Positions 45,478 through 52,802 of a stretch of 64,000 nucleotides of DNA are shown here, piece by piece. The stretch spans positions 1 through 64,000 of the forward strand of contig SUUQ01000006.1 in the NCBI GenBank assembly GCA_015062445.1. The letters are read 5' to 3'. Source of the DNA: Alphaproteobacteria bacterium (GTDB lineage Bacteria > Pseudomonadota > Alphaproteobacteria > Rs-D84). The notes under the pieces were generated by a model that worked only from the letters and a program-made list of their open reading frames with translations, was not told the DNA's origin and made no database searches. How positions within the stretch are numbered: the first letter of the stretch is position 1; each line of letters opens with the position of its first letter. A program made the position numbers and the translations under genes.

Positions 45478-46185
45478 ATGATAAGAACAATTCTTTTCAA
45501 AATCGCATTACTGATATACTTTTTATTATGGTCACCACTGCTGTTATTGGGCCTGGTATCCAGTAAATTATCCCGCAAATTGGTTTATACTGATGCGGCT
45601 GGCACATTGGTGTTGGCACGGCTGATTTGTGGCATAAAATACCAGGTACACTACCCTGCCACCGAAGAAAACGGCATCCCAGCAATGCCAGACGGCAACA
45701 AACGTCTGGACGGCAAATCAATAATTGCAGCCAAACACATGTCAATACTGGAAATCGCTGTAATATCCAAGGTTGTCCCCAACACATTTTTCATCCTGAA
45801 ACGCGAGTTACTATGGATACCGATTTACGGCTGGGCATTTTGGCGCTGTGGCATGCTGGGTGTAAATCGTGCCCGTGGCAAGACCAACATGAAAAAACTG
45901 GCCAGTGACGTTGAAAAACGTGTATTAAACGGTTATACACTGGTCATATTCCCCGAAGGCACCCGTGCCAAACCCGGTCAAAAAATAGAATTAAAACGTG
46001 GTCTGCTGTTATTGGCCCACACATTAAAATTGCCAATTTTACCTGTTGGCACAGACGCAGGCCTTTATTGGCCCAAGCATGGCCGCATGCATTCTGGCAC
46101 CGCCAATGTATGGTTTGAACCATTATTGCCATGTAATGCATCTTTGAACGAAATCAGCGAAGCAATCAACCGCCACAGCGCATAA
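45478..46185 (+). CDS. plsC: 1-acyl-sn-glycerol-3-phosphate acyltransferase
   Basis: PlsC makes phosphatidic acid from lysophosphatidic acid at the inner membrane. The 235-residue protein has an N-terminal helix (about 5-25). The motif KHMSILEIAVI is an H-x4-E variant of the usual H-x4-D. FPEGTRAKPGQ is motif III, and LPILPVGTDAGLYWPKHG is typical of the family. An AAGGA site lies 8 bases before the ATG. The stop codon (46183-46185) is the first three bases of the hairpin repeat array. Confidence 0.93.
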   Translation: MIRTILFKIALLIYFLLWSPLLLLGLVSSKLSRKLVYTDAAGTLVLARLICGIKYQVHYPATEENGIPAMPDGNKRLDGKSIIAAKHMSILEIAVISKVVPNTFFILKRELLWIPIYGWAFWRCGMLGVNRARGKTNMKKLASDVEKRVLNGYTLVIFPEGTRAKPGQKIELKRGLLLLAHTLKLPILPVGTDAGLYWPKHGRMHSGTANVWFEPLLPCNASLNEISEAINRHSA

Positions 46186-46283
46186 AATAAATTAGAATGT
46201 TTTAGATATGGGATGGGGGGGCGACAACGTAGTGTACAAACGCTACATAAGATGCCCACACTCGCACACAGCACATCAGATGC
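46183..46283. repeat. Dispersed hairpin repeat, copy 4 (array of three)
   Basis: The core GTAGTGTACAAACGCTAC is at 46229-46246. The left arm is of the GGCGACAAC type but the right arm is of the GATGCCC type (matching copy 5), so this unit looks recombinant. It starts at the plsC stop codon. Confidence 0.85.
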
Positions 46284-46384
46284 GTAAAATAAATTAGAAT
46301 GATTTAGATAAAATCAAATCGGGCATCGCAGTGTACAGAACGTTACATAAGATGCCCGTCTCCACACACAGCCCATCAGATGCG
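46284..46384. repeat. Dispersed hairpin repeat, copy 5
   Basis: The core GCAGTGTACAGAACGTTAC (46328-46346) is inside a perfect stem CGGGCATC (46320-46327) with GATGCCCG (46351-46358). The left flank AAATTAGAATGATTTAGAT is shared by all tandem copies. The period to the next unit is about 101 bases. Confidence 0.88.
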
Positions 46385-46490
46385 TAAAAATAAATTAGAA
46401 TGATTTAGATATGGGATGGGGGCGACAACGTAGTGTACAAAACGCTACATGAGTTGTCGCCCCCGCCCATAGATGAATTATTATAATTTA
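46385..46490. repeat. Dispersed hairpin repeat, copy 6 (full palindrome)
   Basis: The core GTAGTGTACAAAACGCTAC (46430-46448) is enclosed by GGGGGCGACAAC (46418-46429) and GTTGTCGCCCCC (46453-46464), a perfect 12-bp stem. The outer arms AAAATAAATTAGAATGATT and its near complement reach the stop codon of the nuclease gene at 46488. Together, copies 4-6 fill the whole convergent gap between plsC and that gene. Confidence 0.9.
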
Positions 46491-46901
46491 TTTTTCACAC
46501 CAGCCGGCACGTTTACCACCCCTGTACGGACGTCCAACCCCAGAATCTATCAAAATCTGACCGACATCACGTCCATCTGGCATAATGACATTTGCATTAA
46601 TCCGCCCCAGATATTTATCATCTTTGATATTTTGTAAATCAACCACCGTTCCCCGGGGCAGCAATGTCGCCAACAAATCCTTGGCATTTTGTGCCATAAT
46701 CTTTTCCGCCTGACACTTTCCGTTCATTTCTGGTGTATCGATATTTATCAAGCGCACCCGCACAGTAATTTCTATATCATCCGCCAACATAACCTGGCCG
46801 GAAAAGGTATCGCCATCAAAAATATAGTCAACCACTGCCGGCACCGCAAACGCACCTGACGACACACAGACCATCATACAAAACATCAATAACTTTTTCA
46901 T
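46488..46901 (-). CDS. Secreted thermonuclease-like (SNase) protein
   Basis: The 137-residue protein has the signal peptide MKKLLMFCMMVCVSSGAFA and a staphylococcal-nuclease domain. YIFDGDTFSG gives calcium-site Asp residues, VRLINIDTPEMNGKC has the catalytic Arg and Glu, and KYLGRINANVIMPDGRDVG has the second Arg. Its Cys residues (NGKC and GWCEK) could form a disulfide. It probably degrades DNA or RNA in the periplasm or outside. The gene ends against a hairpin repeat instead of an ordinary terminator. Confidence 0.9.
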   Translation of the reverse strand: MKKLLMFCMMVCVSSGAFAVPAVVDYIFDGDTFSGQVMLADDIEITVRVRLINIDTPEMNGKCQAEKIMAQNAKDLLATLLPRGTVVDLQNIKDDKYLGRINANVIMPDGRDVGQILIDSGVGRPYRGGKRAGWCEK

Positions 46902-46920
46902 AATACTTCCCTATTACATG

Positions 46921-46947
46921 ATAAAAAACGCCCAACGGGCGTTTTTT
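46921..46947 (-). terminator. Intrinsic terminator of tolB
   Basis: AAAAAACGCCC-aac-GGGCGTTTTTTT lies one base beyond the tolB stop codon, with T-runs on both strands. Confidence 0.85.
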
Positions 46948-48267
46948 TTACGGCAATCTGGGCGACCAAGTCGGTTCAACACCATTTATACCGTCTGGCA
47001 ATTCGATATCATAAATATTTTGCCCTGTGATATCGACACTGCGAATATGACTGATACGTTCAATATCATCAACATCACGTTCTGTTTCATAATAGACGAT
47101 GCGCCGTGATCCTGGGGCCCATGAAGGGGCCTCCATAAACCAGCCACCGGCCAGTATTTTTTCATTTCTGCCCCGTGGGTCCATAATCCCGACATAGAAT
47201 GTATCATCCGCCATTTTTGTAAATGCGATAAATTGCCCATCTGGCGACCAGGCCGGTGTTGCATACCGCCCATTTCCATATGTCAAACGTTTAACTTCGC
47301 CCGATTCCAGGTCCAGTACATGAATCTGTTGCCGTCCAGATCTGTCGCTGTTAAATGCCATTTTTTTACCGTCTGGCGAATAAGATGGACTGGTATTAAT
47401 TGAATTACCAAAGGTTAATTGACGCAGTTTTTTTGTTTCAATATCATATTCATATATATGTGTCACCCCTTTTTTCACCAGCGAAATGGCAACTTTTTTA
47501 CCATCCGGCGAGAATCGTGGCGAAAAGTTCATTCCCCCAAACATTCCCAACCTGCGCTGTTCACCAGTATCCAGATCTAAACTCCACACCATTGGATCAT
47601 CATCATAGTATGACAAGAACACAATTGATTGCATATTTGGCGAAAAGTGCGGCGACATAACAAACGTATCTTTATCTGACAGATATCGCATCCCATAACC
47701 ATCTTGGTCCATAATTGCCATACGTTTTGTACGATTATAAATTGGTCCTGTTTCTGCAATGAACACGATTTGCGTATCAAAGTACCCGATTTCCCCGGTT
47801 AATCTTTCATATATTGCATCTGCCATGATATGCGCCATACGGCGAACAGACTTGCGCGATGCAACCAGCGATTGTGCCTCTATCTGTTCTTTGCCATCAA
47901 CGTCCCAAACAAAAAACTCTAATCTATATCTATCTTTGGAATCTTTGGTTAACTTTGCCTGAACCAAGACCTGTGTTTTTATTGCCTTCCATGATTGAAA
48001 GTTTGGCATTGCATGCATTTTAACATATTCTGGGAACGCATCATGATTAACGATACGAAACAGCCCAGTACGCTTCAGGTCATTTTCCACCACTTCACGT
48101 ATCATGGTGGCATCCTTGCTGCGTGCACCGTCTGCAGTCTCGAATTTTTGAACAGCGATTGATATTGGCTTTGCAGCCCCTGCAACGATATCCACTTTTA
48201 ATTCTGCCATGGCACCACCGACAGACAACAGAACCATCACCAACATGGTGAATAACTTCTTCAGCAT
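46948..48267 (-). CDS. tolB: Tol-Pal system protein TolB
   Basis: TolB is a periplasmic beta-propeller that binds Pal and TolA. The 439-residue precursor has the signal peptide MLKKLFTMLVMVLLSVGGAM, the N-terminal alpha/beta domain (KVDIVAGAAKPISIAVQKFE) and propeller repeats such as SPRFSPDGKKVAISLV, SPSYSPDGKKMAFNSD and TPAWSPDGQFIAF. It is not next to tolA here. AAGGA lies before the ATG and a promoter 37 bases upstream. Confidence 0.96.
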   Translation of the reverse strand: MLKKLFTMLVMVLLSVGGAMAELKVDIVAGAAKPISIAVQKFETADGARSKDATMIREVVENDLKRTGLFRIVNHDAFPEYVKMHAMPNFQSWKAIKTQVLVQAKLTKDSKDRYRLEFFVWDVDGKEQIEAQSLVASRKSVRRMAHIMADAIYERLTGEIGYFDTQIVFIAETGPIYNRTKRMAIMDQDGYGMRYLSDKDTFVMSPHFSPNMQSIVFLSYYDDDPMVWSLDLDTGEQRRLGMFGGMNFSPRFSPDGKKVAISLVKKGVTHIYEYDIETKKLRQLTFGNSINTSPSYSPDGKKMAFNSDRSGRQQIHVLDLESGEVKRLTYGNGRYATPAWSPDGQFIAFTKMADDTFYVGIMDPRGRNEKILAGGWFMEAPSWAPGSRRIVYYETERDVDDIERISHIRSVDITGQNIYDIELPDGINGVEPTWSPRLP

Positions 48268-48303
48268 AAAAAATCCTTTCCATCTTGTTAAACAGACACA
48301 CCA

Positions 48304-48332
48304 ATTCTATAGACATAAATCAGAAAAATCAA
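48304..48332 (-). promoter_or_regulatory. Promoter of tolB
   Basis: On the minus strand TTGATT (48327-48332) and TAGAAT (48304-48309) are 17 bases apart, giving a leader of about 30 bases to the tolB ATG. Confidence 0.6.
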
Positions 48333-48400
48333 ACCGAATATTATAAAAACTCGCACTACACAAACGCCAACACCGCCGCCATCACAACCGTACTGACACA

Positions 48401-48444
48401 TGTAAATATATTTGTATTGACAAATGTATTTACAATGGTATAGT
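48401..48444 (+). promoter_or_regulatory. Promoter and overlapping operator of the RHH-dinD pair
   Basis: TTGACA (48417-48422) and TATAGT (48439-48444) are 16 bases apart. The inverted repeat TGTAAATATATTTG (48401-48414) and CAAATGTATTTACA (48421-48434), 13 of 14 bases matching, covers the -35 box and most of the spacer. Binding here would block RNA polymerase, as for autoregulated ribbon-helix-helix repressors. Confidence 0.75.
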
Positions 48445-48489
48445 TCCTTGTAAACACGGCAGTATTGCCACATGTATAGGGGATTGTCT

Positions 48490-48714
48490 ATGCCAAACGT
48501 GATGCAACAATTATTTGTAATGAACATGGAAACCTTGCTGCGTGAATATGCCGCATACAAGGCATTTAACAAATCCGACTGCGTCATAAATATGCGAATT
48601 CCGCGTCCAATTTTGGACAAGATAAAAGAACTGGCCGACGCCCAGCACGTACCATATCAATCATTAATATCTTCTGTTTTATTTTCACTGGCAAATATCG
48701 AAGATAAAAAATAA
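48490..48714 (+). CDS. Ribbon-helix-helix (CopG/BrnA-like) DNA-binding protein
   Basis: The 74-residue protein ends in a region matching small RHH regulators: VINMRIPRPILDKIKELADA, then HVPYQSLISSVLFSLA, the beta strand plus two helices. The first 35 residues form a helical extension (MPNVMQQLFVMNMETLLREY). The start at 48490 follows AGGGG at 7 bases; an ATG six codons earlier lacks one. An inverted repeat across its promoter suggests autoregulation. It is followed 25 bases later by a DinD-like gene, so the two form an operon. Confidence 0.78.
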   Translation: MPNVMQQLFVMNMETLLREYAAYKAFNKSDCVINMRIPRPILDKIKELADAQHVPYQSLISSVLFSLANIEDKK

Positions 48715-48739
48715 CAACATAAATATGGGGGAACACAAA

Positions 48740-49666
48740 ATGCCAATACCATCAAAATCTGTTATCTATGAAACATTAAACAACACCCGTCACCTGCCCG
48801 CCCCCACACAATTGTCCCTGTTTTCGAAAAACGATACCGACACAGATAATGAATACTGGTACTATTCAGATTTACACAATCTGTTTGGCGAAGGTTGTTT
48901 CCCCACAACCTGCGGCATGAAAAACTATACATGGACCAAGATAATCATGCCATACGAACAGAAACTGAACACAACCTATACACCCGCCACCCCAGATTTT
49001 TTCGATGGGCACATCATTGAATTTTCGCACAGCTATAATCTGGACGGACATTCATTCAAAAACGCAAACGATTTGCGCATATCACGTTACGGCTGTTGGT
49101 GCCTGTCCCGTGACAATCCATACATGATTTTTGCCCGCACATACTTTCTGTCGCCAATAATTCGCAGCGACATGAATTTTTCCGACATGCAAAATTTATC
49201 ATACCAGTTTGCCCGCCCCTACCTGCGTCACAGATTAACCCAATACGAAAAGCAATTGGCTGGCATCATCAACAAACACAATGGCGACTTTCGCCAAATC
49301 AATCACAGCATGGCACGAACACTGTTCTATGGCTACAGCACTGCGGATATCAAATCGCAATATCACATCCCTGAACGCACCGGCGATCCAATCGCCAACT
49401 ATATGGGTGCCGCATCATTAAATGCCAAGGCCGCCGCCCTGCGTGATACCATCTTCACATTTAACAATGCGCCCCGACAAAACATAAATGTATTATCCGA
49501 AATTCTGCACCACGAATTAACCCGCCAGCGCATCACGATGATTCACGACCTGGACACACGTCCCGAACTGGACATTTTTTGCACCCCCGTATCCCAGGTA
49601 CAAAACCAAATGAAACACACCGAACGCAATTTTATATATACCTATCAAAACAAAAGAATCAGATAA
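48740..49666 (+). CDS. DinD-like (DNA-damage-inducible protein D) protein
   Basis: The 308-residue protein resembles E. coli DinD. An N-terminal Bro-like segment (EYWYYSDLHNLFGEG, then KNYTWTKIIMPYEQKL) is followed by LRISRYGCWCLSRDNPYMIF and ARTYFL, matching the family's LSRYACYLI...A..YFA pattern. Further on are ARTLFYGYSTADIKSQYHIP and GDPIANYMGAASLNAKAAAL. E. coli DinD inhibits RecA. Here the gene follows an RHH regulator instead of a LexA-type box, so control may differ. The start at 48740 has GGGGG 8 bases upstream. Confidence 0.72.
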   Translation: MPIPSKSVIYETLNNTRHLPAPTQLSLFSKNDTDTDNEYWYYSDLHNLFGEGCFPTTCGMKNYTWTKIIMPYEQKLNTTYTPATPDFFDGHIIEFSHSYNLDGHSFKNANDLRISRYGCWCLSRDNPYMIFARTYFLSPIIRSDMNFSDMQNLSYQFARPYLRHRLTQYEKQLAGIINKHNGDFRQINHSMARTLFYGYSTADIKSQYHIPERTGDPIANYMGAASLNAKAAALRDTIFTFNNAPRQNINVLSEILHHELTRQRITMIHDLDTRPELDIFCTPVSQVQNQMKHTERNFIYTYQNKRIR

Positions 49667-49673
49667 TGGGGAA

Positions 49674-49708
49674 ATAAAAATGCGACCAAACGGTCGCATT
49701 TTTTCCCA
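49674..49708. terminator. Bidirectional terminator after the dinD-like gene
   Basis: AAATGCGACC-aaa-CGGTCGCATTTTTT has A and T runs on both sides and lies between convergent genes (49666 on plus, 49723 on minus). Confidence 0.85.
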
Positions 49709-49722
49709 CCGAAAACGAATAA

Positions 49723-50079
49723 TTATTCAAAGAAATTTTGCACACATCCCAACGAACCGCCCTGACCGGCCATTGACATAAACACCGTCAAAATTGTTCC
49801 GATACTGAACAACAGAACAAAACCAACCAACAATCCAACACCCTTTTCAGACACTTCTTTCTGAATATCAACCTTTCCTGCTTTTATATAACCCCATGCC
49901 CAACCAGCAATCGACATACCCGCACCAATAAATGCCAACAGACGCAACATACTGAATATGCCATTAAATTCGGTTGCCAATTTGCACAGAACATTATTAT
50001 AGTTCACCGCCGCCATTGCCGGCACCGATGCCATAATACCAACCATTGCAAAACTTATTTTTTTCATCAGTTTTTTCAT
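49723..50079 (-). CDS. VirB2/TrbC-like small membrane protein
   Basis: The 118-residue protein has a signal peptide (MKKLMKKISFAMVGIMASVP, cut after AMA) and two hydrophobic helices (about 45-65 and 82-105) separated by the charged loop GKVDIQKEVSEKG, the layout of T4SS major pilins. One Cys is at either end of the mature chain (VLCKLATE and GCVQNFFE). No other type IV secretion gene is in the window, so it could be a remote member of that system or an unrelated protein of the same shape. Confidence 0.6.
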   Translation of the reverse strand: MKKLMKKISFAMVGIMASVPAMAAVNYNNVLCKLATEFNGIFSMLRLLAFIGAGMSIAGWAWGYIKAGKVDIQKEVSEKGVGLLVGFVLLFSIGTILTVFMSMAGQGGSLGCVQNFFE

Positions 50080-50147
50080 ATTAAAACCCCTTTACCTTTT
50101 CCAGTATTGTACCACAAATCATGACACAATTCAAACAATATAAATAA

Positions 50148-50173
50148 AAAAATCCGCCATACGGCGGATAAGT
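50148..50173 (-). terminator. Intrinsic terminator of the small lipoprotein gene
   Basis: ATCCGCC-ata-CGGCGGAT (50152-50169) is followed on the minus strand by a T-run. The stem is the same CCGCCATACGGCGG used elsewhere in the window. Confidence 0.85.
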
Positions 50174-50176
50174 TTT

Positions 50177-50512
50177 TTATTTTACAAACACATATTTTTT
50201 TGCACCGCATTTTTGTGCACAGCCACAGTCGGACTTGGCAACTGGTGTCAAAACCTGACGTTCTGTACGTGGTGTCTGCCACATATTATCCTTTTGATAC
50301 AGATCCCGGCACATTGTATTGCGATAGACAATTTTTTTATCTGAATCCAACAAACGAATATCATCAGAATATCTGCGACCACGTTCTGCGGAATAGAACA
50401 CACAATCTTCGCCATCCTGGGTATAACGCACCCCACCTTTGTAATAGTCATAATATCCCCCACAGCCGGACAAAACGACCAAACCAAACAATGCAAATAC
50501 AGTCTTTTTCAT
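50177..50512 (-). CDS. Small Cys-rich lipoprotein
   Basis: The 111-residue protein has a lipoprotein signal (MKKTVFALFGLVVLSGCGGY; lipidated Cys near 17). The mature region has DGEDCVFYSAERGRRYSDDI, CRDLYQ and a C-terminal CGCAQKCGAKKYVFVK with three Cys. The envelope location is clear but the function is unknown. The C-terminal Cys cluster resembles that of the secreted protein at 295-651 (CNKCGF). Confidence 0.78.
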   Translation of the reverse strand: MKKTVFALFGLVVLSGCGGYYDYYKGGVRYTQDGEDCVFYSAERGRRYSDDIRLLDSDKKIVYRNTMCRDLYQKDNMWQTPRTERQVLTPVAKSDCGCAQKCGAKKYVFVK

Positions 50513-50613
50513 TTTTCACACCTTTACAAACGTTTTATCTCTGTCCGCCCCCAGTTTATGTCGTAATTGTTGCACAACCTGGGCCAATGTCAAGAAATCT
50601 GATAAAAAACAAA

Positions 50614-50641
50614 CTGAAAAATCATAAAAAAATGTTATAAT
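50614..50641 (+). promoter_or_regulatory. Promoter of the aldolase gene
   Basis: CTGAAA (50614-50619) and TATAAT (50636-50641) are 16 bases apart. The leader to the ATG at 50669 is about 20 bases and contains AGGGA. Confidence 0.55.
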
Positions 50642-50668
50642 CCATATAAACAGCCAAGGGAACAAACA

Positions 50669-51613
50669 ATGAAATATACAAAACTGGGTCTGACAAACAC
50701 GAAACAAATGTTCCAAGACGCACTGACCGGTCGCTATGCAGTACCTGCATTTAACATATACAACATGGAAACGTTAATGGCGGTTTTATCTGCCGCCCGC
50801 ACGACACACAGTCCGGTCATCCTGGGGGTATCAGAATCCGCACTGAAATACATGGGGGCCGACATGCTGGTTGGGATGATTGGTGGATGTAACATATCAC
50901 CAGATATGCAAATTGCACTGCACCTGGACCATGGCAATTCCGTTGCCGCATGCCAACACGCAATTGAAATCGGATTTTCATCCGTCATGATAGATGCCAG
51001 CAAACTGCCCTTTGATGAAAATGTAAAATTAACAAAACAGGTTGTTGATTTTGCCCACAAACACAATGTTTCTGTCGAATCTGAATTGGGCACACTGTCC
51101 GGCATTGAAGACGAAAATACATTTGGCACACAATCATCGTATACAAACCCATCGGACGTGGAAAGATTTGTTCAGTTAACCGACACAGATTCCCTGGCGA
51201 TTGCCATCGGCACCAGCCACGGCGCATACAAACGCACCGCCCCAACCCAAGAATTACGCTTTGACATATTATCAGAAATTGCCAAACGTCTGCCTGATTT
51301 TCCATTGGTTCTGCATGGTGCATCCAGCATCCCTACAGATTTAGTCAACACAATAAACGAATACGGTGGAAATCTATCTGGTACACTGGGAATCCCCAGC
51401 ACACAACTGCGCCAGGCAACCCAAATGAACATATGCAAAATAAATGTAGACAGTGATTTGCGTCTTGGCTTTACCGCTGCCGTTCGCCAGCACCTGGCAC
51501 AAAATCCCAACAATTTTAATCCACGTGAAATTTTGGGTGCCGCCCGTGAAATGATGACAACCATTTGCATAAATGAAATAAGAAATATAATGGGTTCAGA
51601 AAATAAAAGATAA
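50669..51613 (+). CDS. fba: Class II fructose-bisphosphate aldolase
   Basis: This zinc-dependent aldolase interconverts fructose 1,6-bisphosphate with DHAP and glyceraldehyde 3-phosphate, or acts on a related ketose bisphosphate. The 314-residue protein has HLDHG (zinc ligands, near 91-95), VESELGTLSGIEDE, AIGTSHGAYK and LVLHGASS, and CKINVDSDLRLGFTAAVR. The last codons plus the stop (NKR-stop) overlap the left end of a repeat region. The KbaY/GatY tagatose branch cannot be excluded. Confidence 0.92.
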   Translation: MKYTKLGLTNTKQMFQDALTGRYAVPAFNIYNMETLMAVLSAARTTHSPVILGVSESALKYMGADMLVGMIGGCNISPDMQIALHLDHGNSVAACQHAIEIGFSSVMIDASKLPFDENVKLTKQVVDFAHKHNVSVESELGTLSGIEDENTFGTQSSYTNPSDVERFVQLTDTDSLAIAIGTSHGAYKRTAPTQELRFDILSEIAKRLPDFPLVLHGASSIPTDLVNTINEYGGNLSGTLGIPSTQLRQATQMNICKINVDSDLRLGFTAAVRQHLAQNPNNFNPREILGAAREMMTTICINEIRNIMGSENKR

Positions 51614-51756
51614 TGATATAGATACCAGACGGGGGGGCACTCGGTGCCGGGGTGGGCCCCACCCTTTGTCATTGCGGCACCATACACACACTATCGTCAT
51701 ACCGGCGGCGGCCGGTATCCATTGTGCCCCCCCCCGCACACAGCACATCAGATGCG
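51601..51756. repeat. Degenerate hairpin-repeat arm fused to a CCGGC palindrome
   Basis: AAATAAAAGATAATGATATA resembles the left arm of copy 3 and includes the end of the aldolase gene. Instead of the usual core there follow GC-rich palindromic sequence and a GTCATACCGGCGGCGGCC element (51695-51724) of the 31-33 kb family. The two repeat families meet only here. Confidence 0.65.
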
Positions 51757-51857
51757 TAAAATAAATTAGAATGATTTAGATATGGGACGGGGGCGACAAC
51801 GTAGTGTACAAACGCTACATGAGTTGCCCACACCCGCACACAGCACATCAGGTGCGT
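51757..51857. repeat. Dispersed hairpin repeat, copy 7 (array of four)
   Basis: The core GTAGTGTACAAACGCTAC is at 51801-51818, with left arm GGGGGCGACAAC and right arm GTTGCCCACACCCG; the arms do not pair fully. The unit spacing is 101 bases. Confidence 0.85.
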
Positions 51858-51957
51858 AAAATAAATTAGAATGATTTAGATATGGGACGGGGGCGACAAC
51901 GCAGTGTACAAACACTACATGAGTTGCCCACACCCGCACACAGCCCATCAGATGCGT
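51858..51957. repeat. Dispersed hairpin repeat, copy 8
   Basis: The core GCAGTGTACAAACACTAC is at 51901-51918; here T-A replaces the T-G pair of other copies inside the inner stem. The arms are the same as in copy 7. Confidence 0.85.
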
Positions 51958-52057
51958 AAAATAAATTATAATGATTTAGATAAAACCAAATCGGGCATCG
52001 CAGTGTACATAACGTTACATAAGATGCCCGTCCCCGCACACAGCCCATCAGGTGCGT
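51958..52057. repeat. Dispersed hairpin repeat, copy 9
   Basis: The core GCAGTGTACATAACGTTAC (52000-52018) is in the stem CGGGCATC (51992-51999) with GATGCCCG (52023-52030), the same type as copy 5 of the other array. Confidence 0.88.
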
Positions 52058-52168
52058 AAAAAATTAAATAGAATGATTTAGATGTGAAACGGTTCCGACA
52101 ACGTAGTGTACAAACGCTACATGAGTTGTCGGAACCGTCCACAGATGAATTATTATATTTAATTTTTT
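52058..52168. repeat. Dispersed hairpin repeat, copy 10 (full palindrome)
   Basis: The core GTAGTGTACAAACGCTAC (52103-52120) is enclosed by a perfect 14-bp stem, ACGGTTCCGACAAC (52089-52102) with GTTGTCGGAACCGT (52125-52138). The outer A/T arms end at the efp stop codon (52169-52171). Copies 7-10 fill the convergent gap between the aldolase gene and efp. Confidence 0.9.
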
Positions 52169-52738
52169 TTATTTTGCCCGTTCAACGTATTCCAGGGTTT
52201 CAGTATTTACAACTATCTTTTCACCTTGTTCAATGAACAGTGGCACTTGAACACGTACACCGTTGTCCAAGATGGCCGGTTTACCACCACTGGATGAAAC
52301 AGTTTGCCCCTTTAATGCAGGTTCTGTTTCTTCGACTGTTGCGATTACAGTTTTGGGCAGCGAAATGGACACAGGTTGCCCTTCGACAAAGTTCGCCTTG
52401 ACCACCATTTCCGGTGCCAAGAACTTCATTGATTCACCCAACGAATCAACCGGCATTGTAAACTGTTCATAGTCGGACAGATTCATAAAGAACGCATCTG
52501 TACCATCTGCATACAGATATTGACAATCAAAATCTTCAACCATCAGTTTTTCAACTTTATCTTCTGCACGCCAGCGATCACCGCCTTTGTTCCCCGAATC
52601 AATATCACGCAGGTCGGCCTGAACGAATGCCCCACCCTTGCCCGGTTTTACTTTGGTAATTGATGTCACAGAATAACGTTTACCATTGTGCGAGATAACC
52701 CAACCCACACGCATATCATTTGCAATATAAGATGCCAT
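52169..52738 (-). CDS. efp: Elongation factor P
   Basis: EF-P rescues ribosomes stalled at polyproline. The 189-residue protein has the KOW-like domain 1 with VKPGKGGAFVQADLRDIDSG, where Lys34 is the tip residue that is modified in many bacteria. Domains 2 and 3 follow (KNGE-like GKPAILDNGVRVQVPLFIEQ). It follows ppa by 64 bases on the same strand. No ordinary terminator follows; a hairpin repeat does. Confidence 0.96.
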   Translation of the reverse strand: MASYIANDMRVGWVISHNGKRYSVTSITKVKPGKGGAFVQADLRDIDSGNKGGDRWRAEDKVEKLMVEDFDCQYLYADGTDAFFMNLSDYEQFTMPVDSLGESMKFLAPEMVVKANFVEGQPVSISLPKTVIATVEETEPALKGQTVSSSGGKPAILDNGVRVQVPLFIEQGEKIVVNTETLEYVERAK

Positions 52739-52802
52739 AATTAAAACCCCTTGGTTAATAAAACTGTTTTGATTATAAAAATATCTGATTCAAACGCAAG
52801 TA

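Noticed and set aside
46183-46490. CRISPR array
   Set aside because: The repeat units are about 100 bp, contiguous and palindromic, with no unique spacers and no cas genes.
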